A DNA stretch of 64,000 nt from Hellea sp042093735 (lineage in GTDB: Bacteria > Pseudomonadota > Alphaproteobacteria > Caulobacterales > Maricaulaceae), in assembly GCA_042093735.1 (NCBI GenBank), contig JBELEM010000007.1:4755-68754 (forward strand). The letters run 5' to 3'. A program made the position numbers and the translations under genes. Each line of letters begins with the position of its first letter. The first letter of the stretch is position 1. The notes under the pieces were generated by a model. The model did not search any database. It worked only from the letters and a program-made list of their open reading frames with translations, and was not told the DNA's origin. This document shows positions 52,005 to 60,576 of the stretch, one piece after another.

Positions 52005-53390
52005 GTGAGTAATAAAATGAAATTCTTTAATAAGACGACGGCCACAATAATGAGTGCCGCTTTACTACTTTCAGCTACCGCTGCGAGTGCTCAGATAAAT
52101 TCTATTAGTGATTTGTTGAACCAAGTGCGTTCAGACTCTTCTAAAACTGCAGCAGAAAACCGTGAGCGTGAAGCTAAATTCAGGCAGAAACGTAATCAGC
52201 AATCTGCTCTTTTGAGGGAAGCCCGCGGAGAGCTAGGGGCGCTTGAGCGTAAAGCTAAAGGTGTTCAATCTACATTTGACGCTAACGGTAGAAGAATTGC
52301 TCGGCTTGAAGGTGAGCTCAGGGCTGCTCAAGGTGATTTTGGAGAAGTTTTCGGACTGGCAAGATCTAAAGCTGGCGAGTTTAAGGCTATTTTAGACAGT
52401 TCTCTTATAACCGCTCAGTATCCAACGCGAACCGAAGTTCTCGGTACTGTAGCAGAGTCTAAGGCTCTTCCAGATTCTGACCAATTAAATGCAATATGGC
52501 AGTCTATGCTTCAGGAAATTAAAGCGCAAAGACAAGTGGCTACTTTCTCAGCCCCTGTTGCCAATGTTGATGATGGTGCAATGCAGTCAGTAACCCGTGT
52601 TGGGCCGTTTTCTATATTTACAGCTGAAAATGCTGACTTTTTACAATATACTCCTCCATCAGGAAGTGAAGAAAACACTCTTCTAGCGAAATTACCTCGT
52701 CAGCCTGGGGGCGCGATCTCCTCTGCTGCCTCTGATGTAACCAAAACAAACTCTGGTGTTGTTTATGCTCCTATTGATCCAACACGCGGTGAGCTTTTGA
52801 AGTCATTTGAACGTGTGCCGGATACTGGTGAGCGAATCGCACAGGGCGGAACTATCGGTAAAATTATACTCTTGTTGCTAGCCATAGGTGTTCTTTTTGG
52901 TATCCTCAACATAGTGCGTCTTTCATTAGCTAAAATGGCCGTTGGCGGACAAAAGCGTAATGCTCAGCCTGATGAAAAGAATGCCCTAGGCCGTATCATG
53001 ATGGCTTATGAAGGTGCAAAAAATAAAGATGCTGACACGGTTGAACTTAAGCTTGATGAGGCTATTCTTAGAGAGTCGCCCAAGTTTGAATTTGGGTTGA
53101 ATTTCTTGAAACTTGCGGCAGGTATAGCCCCTCTATTGGGATTACTTGGTACAGTCACAGGTATGATCAAGACATTCCAAGCTATGATGATATACGGTAC
53201 AGGTGACCCTCAACTTATGGCTGGTGGTATCTCTGAAGCTTTGGTGACAACCATGCTCGGTCTCATAGCTGCAATTCCTCTCCTTATATTGCATAGTTTC
53301 TGTTCTTCTATAGCTCGGTCCATTCAAGGAACACTTGAGGAGCAGTCAGCTGGTATAGTTGCGCGTCATGTTGAAAGTCGTGGTGCGTAA
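52005..53390 (+). CDS. MotA/TolQ/ExbB proton channel protein with periplasmic coiled-coil extension
   Basis: A 461-residue protein. Signal peptide (ending ASAQ), a long coiled coil (about 30-125; SALLREARGELGALERKAKG), a further periplasmic region, a membrane helix (about 285-305), and the TolQ/ExbB channel domain near the C-terminus with GLLGTVTGMIKTFQAM and the ALVTTMLGLIAAIPLL helix. It would conduct protons with ExbD to drive TonB. GTG at 52005 has GAGGG eight bases upstream and is the best start; TTG at 51990 lies before that site. Confidence 0.9.
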   Translation: MSNKMKFFNKTTATIMSAALLLSATAASAQINSISDLLNQVRSDSSKTAAENREREAKFRQKRNQQSALLREARGELGALERKAKGVQSTFDANGRRIARLEGELRAAQGDFGEVFGLARSKAGEFKAILDSSLITAQYPTRTEVLGTVAESKALPDSDQLNAIWQSMLQEIKAQRQVATFSAPVANVDDGAMQSVTRVGPFSIFTAENADFLQYTPPSGSEENTLLAKLPRQPGGAISSAASDVTKTNSGVVYAPIDPTRGELLKSFERVPDTGERIAQGGTIGKIILLLLAIGVLFGILNIVRLSLAKMAVGGQKRNAQPDEKNALGRIMMAYEGAKNKDADTVELKLDEAILRESPKFEFGLNFLKLAAGIAPLLGLLGTVTGMIKTFQAMMIYGTGDPQLMAGGISEALVTTMLGLIAAIPLLILHSFCSSIARSIQGTLEEQSAGIVARHVESRGA

Positions 53391-53425
53391 ACAACCAGTG
53401 ATAAGACTATGGAAAGGTTAATCAG

Positions 53426-53947
53426 ATGAATCCTATTAATGTTTATAACGGCCTCCAAGAGTTCTTGGGTGTAGGAGGAGTAGTTCTTTTCGTAATAATG
53501 ATAGTAACTTTTGCTCTTTGGACATTTATTCTTGAGCGTTTTGCCTATTACTTTTTTGCTCACAAACCTTCGATGTCTGAGTTAAAATTAGAGTGGAATG
53601 CTCGGTCAGATAAAACATCCTGGAAGGCTCACGCTGTTCGAGATGAAATGGTTTCGCAGATTAAGGAAAAAACTGACACTAATGTTGGTATCATTAAAAC
53701 ATTGGTTGCATTGCTTCCACTGCTTGGCTTGCTTGGGACTGTTACAGGAATGATCGAAGTTTTTGATGTTATGGCTCTTTCCGGCTCATCTAATGCACGT
53801 CTTATGGCTGGTGGAGTTTTCAAGGCTACAATACCTACAATGGCCGGGATGACAGCTGCATTATCGGGTTTGTATTTCTCCACCGTGTTACCACGTTGGA
53901 GTGCTCGTGAAACTGCTCGTTTCTCTGATGAATTACAGGTAGGATAG
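53426..53947 (+). CDS. exbB: Short ExbB/TolQ proton channel protein
   Basis: A 173-residue membrane protein: N-terminal helix (about 15-40), cytoplasmic loop, and the two channel helices with LLGLLGTVTGMIEVFDVM and TIPTMAGMTAALSGLYFS. It is the second channel protein of the operon and lacks the periplasmic extension of the first. It forms the pentameric stator around ExbD. Four bases separate it from the first exbD gene. Confidence 0.93.
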   Translation: MNPINVYNGLQEFLGVGGVVLFVIMIVTFALWTFILERFAYYFFAHKPSMSELKLEWNARSDKTSWKAHAVRDEMVSQIKEKTDTNVGIIKTLVALLPLLGLLGTVTGMIEVFDVMALSGSSNARLMAGGVFKATIPTMAGMTAALSGLYFSTVLPRWSARETARFSDELQVG

Positions 53948-53951
53948 TATT

Positions 53952-54371
53952 ATGAGAAGAGGACGGCGTAGATCGGGAGGCGAAGAAGCAGAAGTAGATA
54001 TGACACCTATGCTTGACATTGTGTTTATTATGTTGATTTTTTTCATAGTTACTGCAACTTTTCTTGATGAAAGGGGTGTTGATCTTACTCAGCCGCCACC
54101 ACCACCTGACAATGATATACCAACAAAATCTACCCCTGCAATTACTGTTTATGTAGATGGTAGAGATCAATGCTCAGTAGATGGACAAGGTACAACTTGC
54201 GATAGGGTATCATTGCGTGTTGAGCGATTGCTTGCAGATAAGCCAGGGGCGAGTGTTATACTCAGGCTTGATGAGGGTGCTAGGCATGAGTTGATGGTTG
54301 GCTTGAAAGATGAATTGGATACAAAAGGTTTGGCTTCAAAAATAGAAATTCTGAGAACAACTGGTTCATAA
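53952..54371 (+). CDS. exbD: ExbD/TolR biopolymer transport protein, copy 1
   Basis: A 139-residue protein with one membrane helix near residues 20-42 (DMTPMLDIVFIMLIFFIV), whose aspartate in PMLD is the proton carrier, then a periplasmic TolR-like domain (AITVYVDGRDQ). A basic N-terminus (RRGRRRSGG) faces the cytoplasm. It works with ExbB to energise TonB. A pair of cysteines (C77/C84 region, QCSVDGQGTTC) in the periplasmic part could form a disulfide and is absent from copy 2. Confidence 0.93.
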   Translation: MRRGRRRSGGEEAEVDMTPMLDIVFIMLIFFIVTATFLDERGVDLTQPPPPPDNDIPTKSTPAITVYVDGRDQCSVDGQGTTCDRVSLRVERLLADKPGASVILRLDEGARHELMVGLKDELDTKGLASKIEILRTTGS

Positions 54372-54421
54372 AGAAATTATTTTAATGAACGTTCTCTTTT
54401 TAAACGAAGTAAGGTAGTAAA

Positions 54422-54820
54422 ATGGCAAGACGAAGTCGCATTCAAATGGATGACGAAGATACAGAACTGAACATGACTCCAATGCTTGATGTCGTATTTA
54501 TTTTATTAATATTTTTTATCGTCACTTCAGTTTTTGTAAAAACCCCAGGGATTGAGCCTTCTAAGCCTGAAGCTGTTACATCACAAGAGTGGAAGCCCTC
54601 TATTTTGATTGCCGTGAACTCTGCCAACGAGGTATGGATTGACAAGCGCCCTTACGACGTTGATGAAATTAGACCTGTTATAATGTCAATGCAGGCTGAA
54701 AATCCAAAAGCAGAGGCCATAATTAATGCAGATAAAGACTCTGAGGTTGGCGTGGTTATGTCTGTTCAAGAAATGATGCAAGATCTGGGGATTGTCACAC
54801 GTGTCGGAACAAGTCAGTAG
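54422..54820 (+). CDS. exbD: ExbD/TolR biopolymer transport protein, copy 2
   Basis: A 132-residue ExbD paralogue. The membrane helix carries NMTPMLDVVFILLIFFIV with the proton-carrying aspartate; the periplasmic domain includes ILIAVNSANEVWID and AIINADKDSEVGVVM. Two different ExbD subunits in one operon fit the mixed ExbD pairs seen in several alpha- and gammaproteobacterial TonB systems. It is followed by tonB nine bases later. Confidence 0.93.
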   Translation: MARRSRIQMDDEDTELNMTPMLDVVFILLIFFIVTSVFVKTPGIEPSKPEAVTSQEWKPSILIAVNSANEVWIDKRPYDVDEIRPVIMSMQAENPKAEAIINADKDSEVGVVMSVQEMMQDLGIVTRVGTSQ

Positions 54821-54829
54821 GAACTTAAG

Positions 54830-55459
54830 ATGAAGAATGTAATTAGATGGATACTTGGTTTTCCTGTGGCTGCATTAGTTACCGTGGGGTTATTTATATT
54901 AATGATGACGCTTATTGCGGAAGAATTCAAGCCCCAAGAAAAGCTGGCTACTGCTTCATTTGAAATCAACCCAACAGTTGAGGATATAAAAGTTATAAAA
55001 AGGGATACTAAAGTTAAGCAAGTCAAAAAAGTGGTTACACCGCCACCACCACCCACTATTGAAAGGCAGCAGGCTGCTAAACCACAAGAACGTATAGCAT
55101 CCTTGGAGGGAGCTATTCCAGATTTCGAGGCCCCCAAAATTGACAGGAAAAATTTTAAAATTGCAGTATCAGATCGTGATGCTCAACCATTAGTCAGAAT
55201 ACCTCCTATTATGCCTCCACGTGCAGAAAAATCAGGGCATTGCAGAGTAAAGTTTGATGTTAGTCCTGAGGGTGCTCCGTTCAACGTAATAACGACTTTT
55301 TGTACTCAAAGACTCTTTGAGCGTGCGACAATTAAGTCTGTTCAAAGATGGAAGTATAATCCTAAGATAGTAGATGGACGCGCTGTCGCGCGTAACGGTG
55401 TTGAGAATAAAGTGACTTATCGTCTTACGGACGAACGAGGCCGAATTATTCCTGAGTAG
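54830..55459 (+). CDS. tonB: TonB energy-transducing protein
   Basis: A 209-residue protein: N-terminal membrane anchor (about 10-30), a Lys-rich then Pro-rich spacer (KVVTPPPPPTIE), and a C-terminal TonB domain (GHCRVKFDVSPEGAPFNV, FERATIKSVQRWKYNP) that binds receptor TonB boxes. It transfers the ExbB-ExbD proton energy to outer-membrane receptors such as the two in this window. The spacer is short compared with E. coli TonB. Confidence 0.92.
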   Translation: MKNVIRWILGFPVAALVTVGLFILMMTLIAEEFKPQEKLATASFEINPTVEDIKVIKRDTKVKQVKKVVTPPPPPTIERQQAAKPQERIASLEGAIPDFEAPKIDRKNFKIAVSDRDAQPLVRIPPIMPPRAEKSGHCRVKFDVSPEGAPFNVITTFCTQRLFERATIKSVQRWKYNPKIVDGRAVARNGVENKVTYRLTDERGRIIPE

Positions 55460-55469
55460 AAATATAGCT

Positions 55470-55490
55470 TTGCTCCTCCATGGAGAGCAA
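55470..55490 (+). other. Hairpin between tonB and the TPR gene
   Basis: TTGCT-C-CTCCA / TGGAG-AGCAA forms a hairpin with one bulged C, centred on CCATGG. No T run follows, so it is not a plain terminator; it may affect mRNA stability or balance of the two products. Confidence 0.4.
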
Positions 55491-55509
55491 TTGTAAATTG
55501 GAGAAATTG

Positions 55510-57009
55510 ATGATGACTCTATATCGAAAAAAGTCTTCTCTTAAAAAACTAATAGCTGCAACGGCTATAGCGCTTGTTTCAGCTACAACACTTCCTCTAG
55601 TGGGTGCGTCTGGACTCGCTGTTGCACAAGAAGCTACCGAGGGAAGGCAATTTTCAGCAAAAGCGGGAGAGGCTGTAAACGCTGCTCTTCAATTAATTAA
55701 TAACGATCAGCATAAAGAAGCCCTAGTTGCATTGAATGCTGTGCTAGTTTTTCCAACACTTAATCCTTATGAGCGTTCAACTATTTACCAAATGCAAGGC
55801 TCTAGTCATTATGAATTGAACGACTATGCTGCCACAATAACCTCTTTTAGAAATGCTATCAAAGCGGGAGGGTTATTGCCCAATGAGATAAATAGTCTCC
55901 AAGTTAATATTGCCCAATTGATGATAGCAAGCGGACAATACGCTGAAGGTGCTCAAGCTCTAGAGAAATTCATAAATAGGACCGGGCAAGTTAAGCCAGC
56001 ATATATTGAAATGCTCACCCAAGCATGGGTTCAATCAGAAAATTATAAAAAAGCTTTACCATGGGCTGAGAAATGGTTCAAAGCAGCTCGCCCTAAAGAA
56101 CGCAAACACTTTGATTTGATGAACTTTCTATACAACAACCTAGGAATGCAGGCCCGTCAAGCCGATATTGTCAAACAGATGATAAGTAGATGGCCAGAAG
56201 ATAAAAATCTATGGGATGCTTGGGCCTCTATGCTAGCCAACGGAGGACGGGAGCAAGAAGCATTTGAAGTGACTAAAATGCTTTATCTTGGTGGTGCGTT
56301 AAATACTGAGCAAGACTTAATGAAAGTTGTGCAGTATTACTCTTTCTATGATATGCCATTTCAGGCTGCTGAAATTCTTGAAAAAGAAATGAACGCTAAT
56401 AGAATATCTAGGTCTTCAGAAAAAATGGTTCAGTTATCTTCTTTGTTCCGTCAAGCGCGTGAATATAAACGAGCTATACCTATTTTAGAAAGTGCTGCCG
56501 CGAGTTCTGGTAAAGCTAAATTATATGCTGATCTAGGAGAAGCACTTTACAATGAAGGTCAGTGCTCAAAAGCTGAAACAGCTTTCAAAAGCGCTATAAA
56601 TAAAGGTTATGATGCTGGAAAATCATGGATGTTAATTGCTACATGTCGTTATGAAGATACGCAAAAACAAGCTAGAATTAATTGTAAAATGTCTGAAGAT
56701 GAAAAACGTTCAGCACCAATAACAAAGTCACGTGAAAGTGCGATACAAGCTTTTGAACAAGTCCCACGCACATCACGCGAAGGTAGAAATGCGAAAAAAT
56801 GGATTTCGTTTATCAAAGCAGAGCGTCAAGCTGTTGAAAACCGCTGTATATTCGAGGCTAATGTGGTTAAGGAGCTTTGTTTTGCCATCATAAAAGGTGC
56901 ATATGATAATGAAGTTTTTGTTGGAAGATTTGAGTTAGATGATCCAAAGTGTGAAGCCTTTAAGGATGAATACGATTCCAAGTACCGCGTAAAAATAGTT
57001 GAAAGATAA
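55510..57009 (+). CDS. Exported TPR protein of the TonB operon
   Basis: A 499-residue protein with a signal peptide (ending AVAQE) and tetratricopeptide-like helical repeats through residues ~50-420 (e.g. ALVALNAVLVFPTLNPYE, YAEGAQALEKFINRTG, LYADLGEALYNEGQ). Cysteines in the last third (about 365-475) may form disulfides. Large TPR proteins close DUF3450-ExbB-ExbD-TonB operons in related bacteria, probably as periplasmic scaffolds. I start at 55510, seven bases after GGAG; an upstream ATG at 55480 lies within a hairpin. Confidence 0.87.
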   Translation: MMTLYRKKSSLKKLIAATAIALVSATTLPLVGASGLAVAQEATEGRQFSAKAGEAVNAALQLINNDQHKEALVALNAVLVFPTLNPYERSTIYQMQGSSHYELNDYAATITSFRNAIKAGGLLPNEINSLQVNIAQLMIASGQYAEGAQALEKFINRTGQVKPAYIEMLTQAWVQSENYKKALPWAEKWFKAARPKERKHFDLMNFLYNNLGMQARQADIVKQMISRWPEDKNLWDAWASMLANGGREQEAFEVTKMLYLGGALNTEQDLMKVVQYYSFYDMPFQAAEILEKEMNANRISRSSEKMVQLSSLFRQAREYKRAIPILESAAASSGKAKLYADLGEALYNEGQCSKAETAFKSAINKGYDAGKSWMLIATCRYEDTQKQARINCKMSEDEKRSAPITKSRESAIQAFEQVPRTSREGRNAKKWISFIKAERQAVENRCIFEANVVKELCFAIIKGAYDNEVFVGRFELDDPKCEAFKDEYDSKYRVKIVER

Positions 57010-57064
57010 TTATAATATATTAATTTCTAATTATACAACATTAGGAAAACTAAGATATTTATAA

Positions 57065-57098
57065 CCTTTATAATTTTATAAAATCGAAATTATAAAGG
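57065..57098. repeat. Perfect 12-bp inverted repeat at the 3' end of the oligopeptidase gene
   Basis: CCTTTATAATTT (57065-57076) and AAATTATAAAGG (57087-57098), ten-base loop. It spans the oligopeptidase stop and last codons, in a convergent gene junction. AT-rich and without a T run, so at best a weak two-way terminator or 3' stabiliser. Confidence 0.4.
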
Positions 57099-59181
57099 CA
57101 TATTCTAAAGAAGCCTCTTTTAGCGAGTCGTATCTTCCTGGCTGTCCTTGATGTCCCGATTCCATATTTATTTTTAATAAAATGGGTGCATTACCTTTTT
57201 GTTTTTCCCGCAATATAGCTGCCCACTTTGCAGGCTCCCAGTACGTAACCCTAGGATCGGTTAGTCCTCCTGTAATCAAAATGGGAGGAAAGTCATTTTC
57301 AATTACGTTTTCGTAAGGCGAATAGGATGCAATACAATCATAGTCATCGGAATTAATTAATGGATTCCCCCATTCAGGCCATTCTGGCGGAGTTAAAGGG
57401 AGTTGACTATCTGACATTGTATTTAGCACATCTACAAAAGGAACGGCAGCTACAGCTCCTGCAAACAACTTAGGAGCTTGGTTGATAGCAGCCCCTACAA
57501 GTAGACCACCTGCGGAACCCCCATATGCGCAAATCATACCTTGAGAGGTATACTTTTTTTCACATAGCCCTATACCAACGTCTATGAAGTCATTGAAAGT
57601 ATTTTCTTTTTTATCAAGCTTTCCGTCAAGATACCATTTATAGCCTTTAGCCATCCCCCCTCTAATGTGAGCAATTGCATATGTAATGCCACGATCGACT
57701 AAAGGCAGTATAGAGGTTCTAAAACTTGCTGGTATGGTGATACCGTACGACCCGTACCCATAAAGTAAAAGTGGTGATTTGCCATCTTGAATGAAACGTG
57801 AGTGATAGAGAAGGGTGACAGGAATATCAGAACCATCTCTAGCCTTTATATAAATTCTTTTACATTTGTAATCAGTTGTTGAATGGCCGCTTGGAACATT
57901 TTGTGTTTGTAAAAGAACCCTTTTATGGGTGTACATATCGTAATCATATATTTGTTTTGGAGTTGTGGGTGAGGAATATGAAAAGCGAAGACATCGAGTA
58001 TTGTATTCGTGACCTGTCAAGAGACTTATGCTGTAGGCTTCTTCATTGAAATTAATTACTTTTTCTGAGTTGTCGTTTAAATTCCTTATTATGATTTTAG
58101 GAAGAGCATTTTCTCTAACAAGTCTAACTAAGTAATTTGAAAAAGTTCTTAGTCCTAGAATCAGTGTTCCAGGGTTGTGGGGTATAACTATATTCCAATG
58201 TTCACAGTTTGGCTTATTGATACTTGTACGCATTACTGCAAAATCTGTGGAGTTGTCGTAATTTGTGAGTATATATAAATTCTCATTATGATCATGAATA
58301 CTATATTCGTGACCCGCAATTCGTTTATTTATACATATTGGTTTGTCGTATGGCTTATCTGCTGGGATTATCCATACTTCATTAGTAGTGTGGTTATGAA
58401 TATTAATTTCTATATAATTACCACTATCTGTTTCTCCGACAGATACAAAAAAACTTGGGTCTTTTTCTAAATAAATTAATTTTGGTTCATCAAATTGATC
58501 ATGGATATTTTTGGCATACACGGCACAAGGTCTTTGATTATCATCTCGCTCAACCCAAAATAAAATATTATTATCTTTTGCCCATTGAATTTCTCCATTA
58601 CTTTTTATTATTTTTGTAGTGTGTGCACTTCCATGCATAGGTTTAATAAATATTTCATAGTTTTCTGTACCTGACCCATCAACTGAATATGCCAACCATT
58701 CATGGTTTTTACTATGAACTACATCGCCAATGTCAAAATAAGATGGGTATAATTTTGAAAGTTTTTCTGCATCAAGTATAACTTGAGGCTCTTCTAATAT
58801 TTCCTTTGTTTTTTGATCTATGGGAAACCGCTGATAGATGCCATGTTCATCATTATCTTTATACTTGTGATTATATGCATAATTATAATCAGGTGATGGT
58901 ACAGTTGATGTATTTGGTTCTAAACGCCCCTTCATTTCCTGAAGTATTTTAGCGCGTAGAGGTTCTAAACCCTCAAGTACTTTTTTGGTATACAGGTTTT
59001 CTTTATGTAGATGCTCGTTTATTTCAGGGTTTAGTTTTGACGTATCTGTCATTACACTTTGCCAGTTATCGTCTTTAAGCCAGCTATAATTATCATACCT
59101 AGTTTTATCCAGCTGTTTTATAGTTTTTCTGACTTTCTTTGTAATTGGCGGTGTTATATTCGTTTTTAGTTTCTTTATCAT
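57076..59181 (-). CDS. ptrB: Oligopeptidase B (prolyl oligopeptidase family, S9A)
   Basis: A 701-residue serine peptidase. N-terminal segments (PPITKKVRKTIKQLDKTRYDNYSWLKDD) lead into a seven-bladed propeller, then the alpha/beta-hydrolase domain with the nucleophile in AYGGSAGGLLVG, the aspartate in GLTDPRVTYWEPAKW and the histidine in ESGHQGQPGRYD. It cleaves short peptides after basic residues. Start uncertain: the ATG at 59181 fits the usual length; a TTG at 59256 would add 25 hydrophobic residues resembling a membrane anchor, with no clear RBS for either. Confidence 0.9.
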   Translation of the reverse strand: MIKKLKTNITPPITKKVRKTIKQLDKTRYDNYSWLKDDNWQSVMTDTSKLNPEINEHLHKENLYTKKVLEGLEPLRAKILQEMKGRLEPNTSTVPSPDYNYAYNHKYKDNDEHGIYQRFPIDQKTKEILEEPQVILDAEKLSKLYPSYFDIGDVVHSKNHEWLAYSVDGSGTENYEIFIKPMHGSAHTTKIIKSNGEIQWAKDNNILFWVERDDNQRPCAVYAKNIHDQFDEPKLIYLEKDPSFFVSVGETDSGNYIEINIHNHTTNEVWIIPADKPYDKPICINKRIAGHEYSIHDHNENLYILTNYDNSTDFAVMRTSINKPNCEHWNIVIPHNPGTLILGLRTFSNYLVRLVRENALPKIIIRNLNDNSEKVINFNEEAYSISLLTGHEYNTRCLRFSYSSPTTPKQIYDYDMYTHKRVLLQTQNVPSGHSTTDYKCKRIYIKARDGSDIPVTLLYHSRFIQDGKSPLLLYGYGSYGITIPASFRTSILPLVDRGITYAIAHIRGGMAKGYKWYLDGKLDKKENTFNDFIDVGIGLCEKKYTSQGMICAYGGSAGGLLVGAAINQAPKLFAGAVAAVPFVDVLNTMSDSQLPLTPPEWPEWGNPLINSDDYDCIASYSPYENVIENDFPPILITGGLTDPRVTYWEPAKWAAILREKQKGNAPILLKINMESGHQGQPGRYDSLKEASLEYAFIISIL

Positions 59182-59332
59182 TAGCGTGATGTAAACGGAT
59201 GCAGAAAGACAGGCAAGTATTGCTTTGCAATAAAGGTTTAAAAACGAATATAACAATCAAACGAATTTTAATAAAGTTAATTCACAAATTTTTTGAGTAT
59301 TTTATTTCTTTTTAAGCTATTTTACTTTCCCT

Positions 59333-59344
59333 TGTGAGCTCACA
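59333..59344. promoter_or_regulatory. Perfect 12-bp palindrome upstream of the Mrp operon
   Basis: TGTGAGCTCACA, 45 bp before the mrpE start. The half-site TGTGA resembles CRP/FNR half-sites but the spacing is 2 bp rather than 6, so the regulator is unknown. Confidence 0.35.
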
Positions 59345-59389
59345 TGTTTAAGAAGTAAAAGTATTATTCATTTGAATGGAGCGTTTTAA

Positions 59390-59878
59390 ATGCGTCACGC
59401 ATTTCTTTTGTCAATTGTTATGGCGGCGACTTGGCTAGTGCTTTCAGGTTATTTTATCGGTATGATTTTAACTTTCGGCCTGATCTCAATTGGTTTGGTG
59501 GTGTGGATGACAAGGAGATTAGCTATTCTCGATGAAGAAACCGTTCCATATTTAAATATATTAAAGACATGCAAATATTATATTTGGTTATTTATAGAAA
59601 TAGTTAAGGCCAACATCCAAGTAGTAAAATCTGTGGTAAGACCTAATTCCGAAATTAGCCCGACTTTAGTAAAGATACCTTTGCGTAGTAACGTTGATAT
59701 AGCCCAAACAATGTTTGCGAACTCAATTACACTTACGCCGGGGACCGTCAGTGTGGATGTTAAGGAAGACCATATTTTGGTCCATTCTTTATTGAAGGAA
59801 ATGAGTAACCCAGAAGATTTTTATGAAATGCATACTCGCTCAGCTGGAGCGGTGAGTGTTGGTTTGAAAGACAAATAG
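59390..59878 (+). CDS. mrpE: Na+/H+ antiporter subunit E
   Basis: A 162-residue membrane protein of the MrpE/MnhE family: two N-terminal membrane helices (about 5-45), a third near 60-80, then a soluble C-terminal domain (NSITLTPGTVSVDVKEDHILVHSL) with the diagnostic TLTPGT motif. Part of the multi-subunit Mrp antiporter that expels Na+ in exchange for protons. First gene of an operon that starts with E, F, G instead of A; mrpF starts on the very next base after its stop. Confidence 0.94.
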   Translation: MRHAFLLSIVMAATWLVLSGYFIGMILTFGLISIGLVVWMTRRLAILDEETVPYLNILKTCKYYIWLFIEIVKANIQVVKSVVRPNSEISPTLVKIPLRSNVDIAQTMFANSITLTPGTVSVDVKEDHILVHSLLKEMSNPEDFYEMHTRSAGAVSVGLKDK

Positions 59879-60190
59879 ATGCCTATATTTTTAGAGTACT
59901 TTAATTTAGGCGCTGCATTTTTTATCATTGTGTGTATGGTGTTAATGTTAGGGCGTTTATTGGGTGGTCCAACATTATATGATAGATTATTAGCGGTAAA
60001 TTCCTTTGGTACTAAGACAATAATATTTCTATCTATTTTTTGTTTTATTATTGATAGGCCAGATGGTTTAGATATTGCCCTACTATATGCTTTGATGAAT
60101 TTCATAGCAACAATTGCTGTTTTAAAGTTTTTTAATTATCGATGCCTTGGTGTTTCCTTAATAAAAGAACAGATGGAATCAGAAGAATGA
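59879..60190 (+). CDS. mrpF: Na+/H+ antiporter subunit F
   Basis: A 103-residue protein with three membrane helices, matching MrpF/MnhF (LGGPTLYDRLLAVNSFGTK, DIALLYALMNFIATIAVLKF). It is a small structural subunit of the Mrp complex. Its stop overlaps the start of mrpG by four bases (ATGA). Confidence 0.94.
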   Translation: MPIFLEYFNLGAAFFIIVCMVLMLGRLLGGPTLYDRLLAVNSFGTKTIIFLSIFCFIIDRPDGLDIALLYALMNFIATIAVLKFFNYRCLGVSLIKEQMESEE

Positions 60191-60576
60191 TAATTTCCAC
60201 TCTTTCAACAGTTATTTTAGACACCAACCTTGGGTGGACAGGGCTAGTACAAATTAGCCTATCGTGCCTTACTATAGTGACAGGGTTGTTTTTTGTATTT
60301 GCAGGATCCATTGGTGTTCTAAGGTTTCCAGATTTTTATACCCGATTGCATGCTGCAGGAATGACTGATACTCTGGGAGCGGAATTAATATTAATTGGAT
60401 TAATTCTTCAATCAGGTTTTACTCAAACGAGTCTTAAGCTGATGATGATTGGGTTTTTCTTATTATTGACCAGTCCCACAGCTACCCATGCCATAGCTCA
60501 TTCAGCTTATACTGCTAATCTGAAGCCTAAGTTAGGAAAGCATAGTTTTTCTAAAATCCGCGGAGGGAGATCATGA
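60187..60576 (+). CDS. mrpG: Na+/H+ antiporter subunit G
   Basis: A 129-residue protein with three membrane helices of the MrpG/MnhG family (GSIGVLRFPDFYTRLHAAGMTDTLGAE). The true start is the ATG at 60187 overlapping the mrpF stop (ATGA); an ATG at 60142 lies inside mrpF and would add unusual residues. It overlaps the next gene by four bases. Confidence 0.93.
   Translation: MIISTLSTVILDTNLGWTGLVQISLSCLTIVTGLFFVFAGSIGVLRFPDFYTRLHAAGMTDTLGAELILIGLILQSGFTQTSLKLMMIGFFLLLTSPTATHAIAHSAYTANLKPKLGKHSFSKIRGGRS

Noticed and set aside
59333..59344. Classical CRP site upstream of mrpE
   Set aside because: The half-sites fit but are separated by 2 bp instead of 6.
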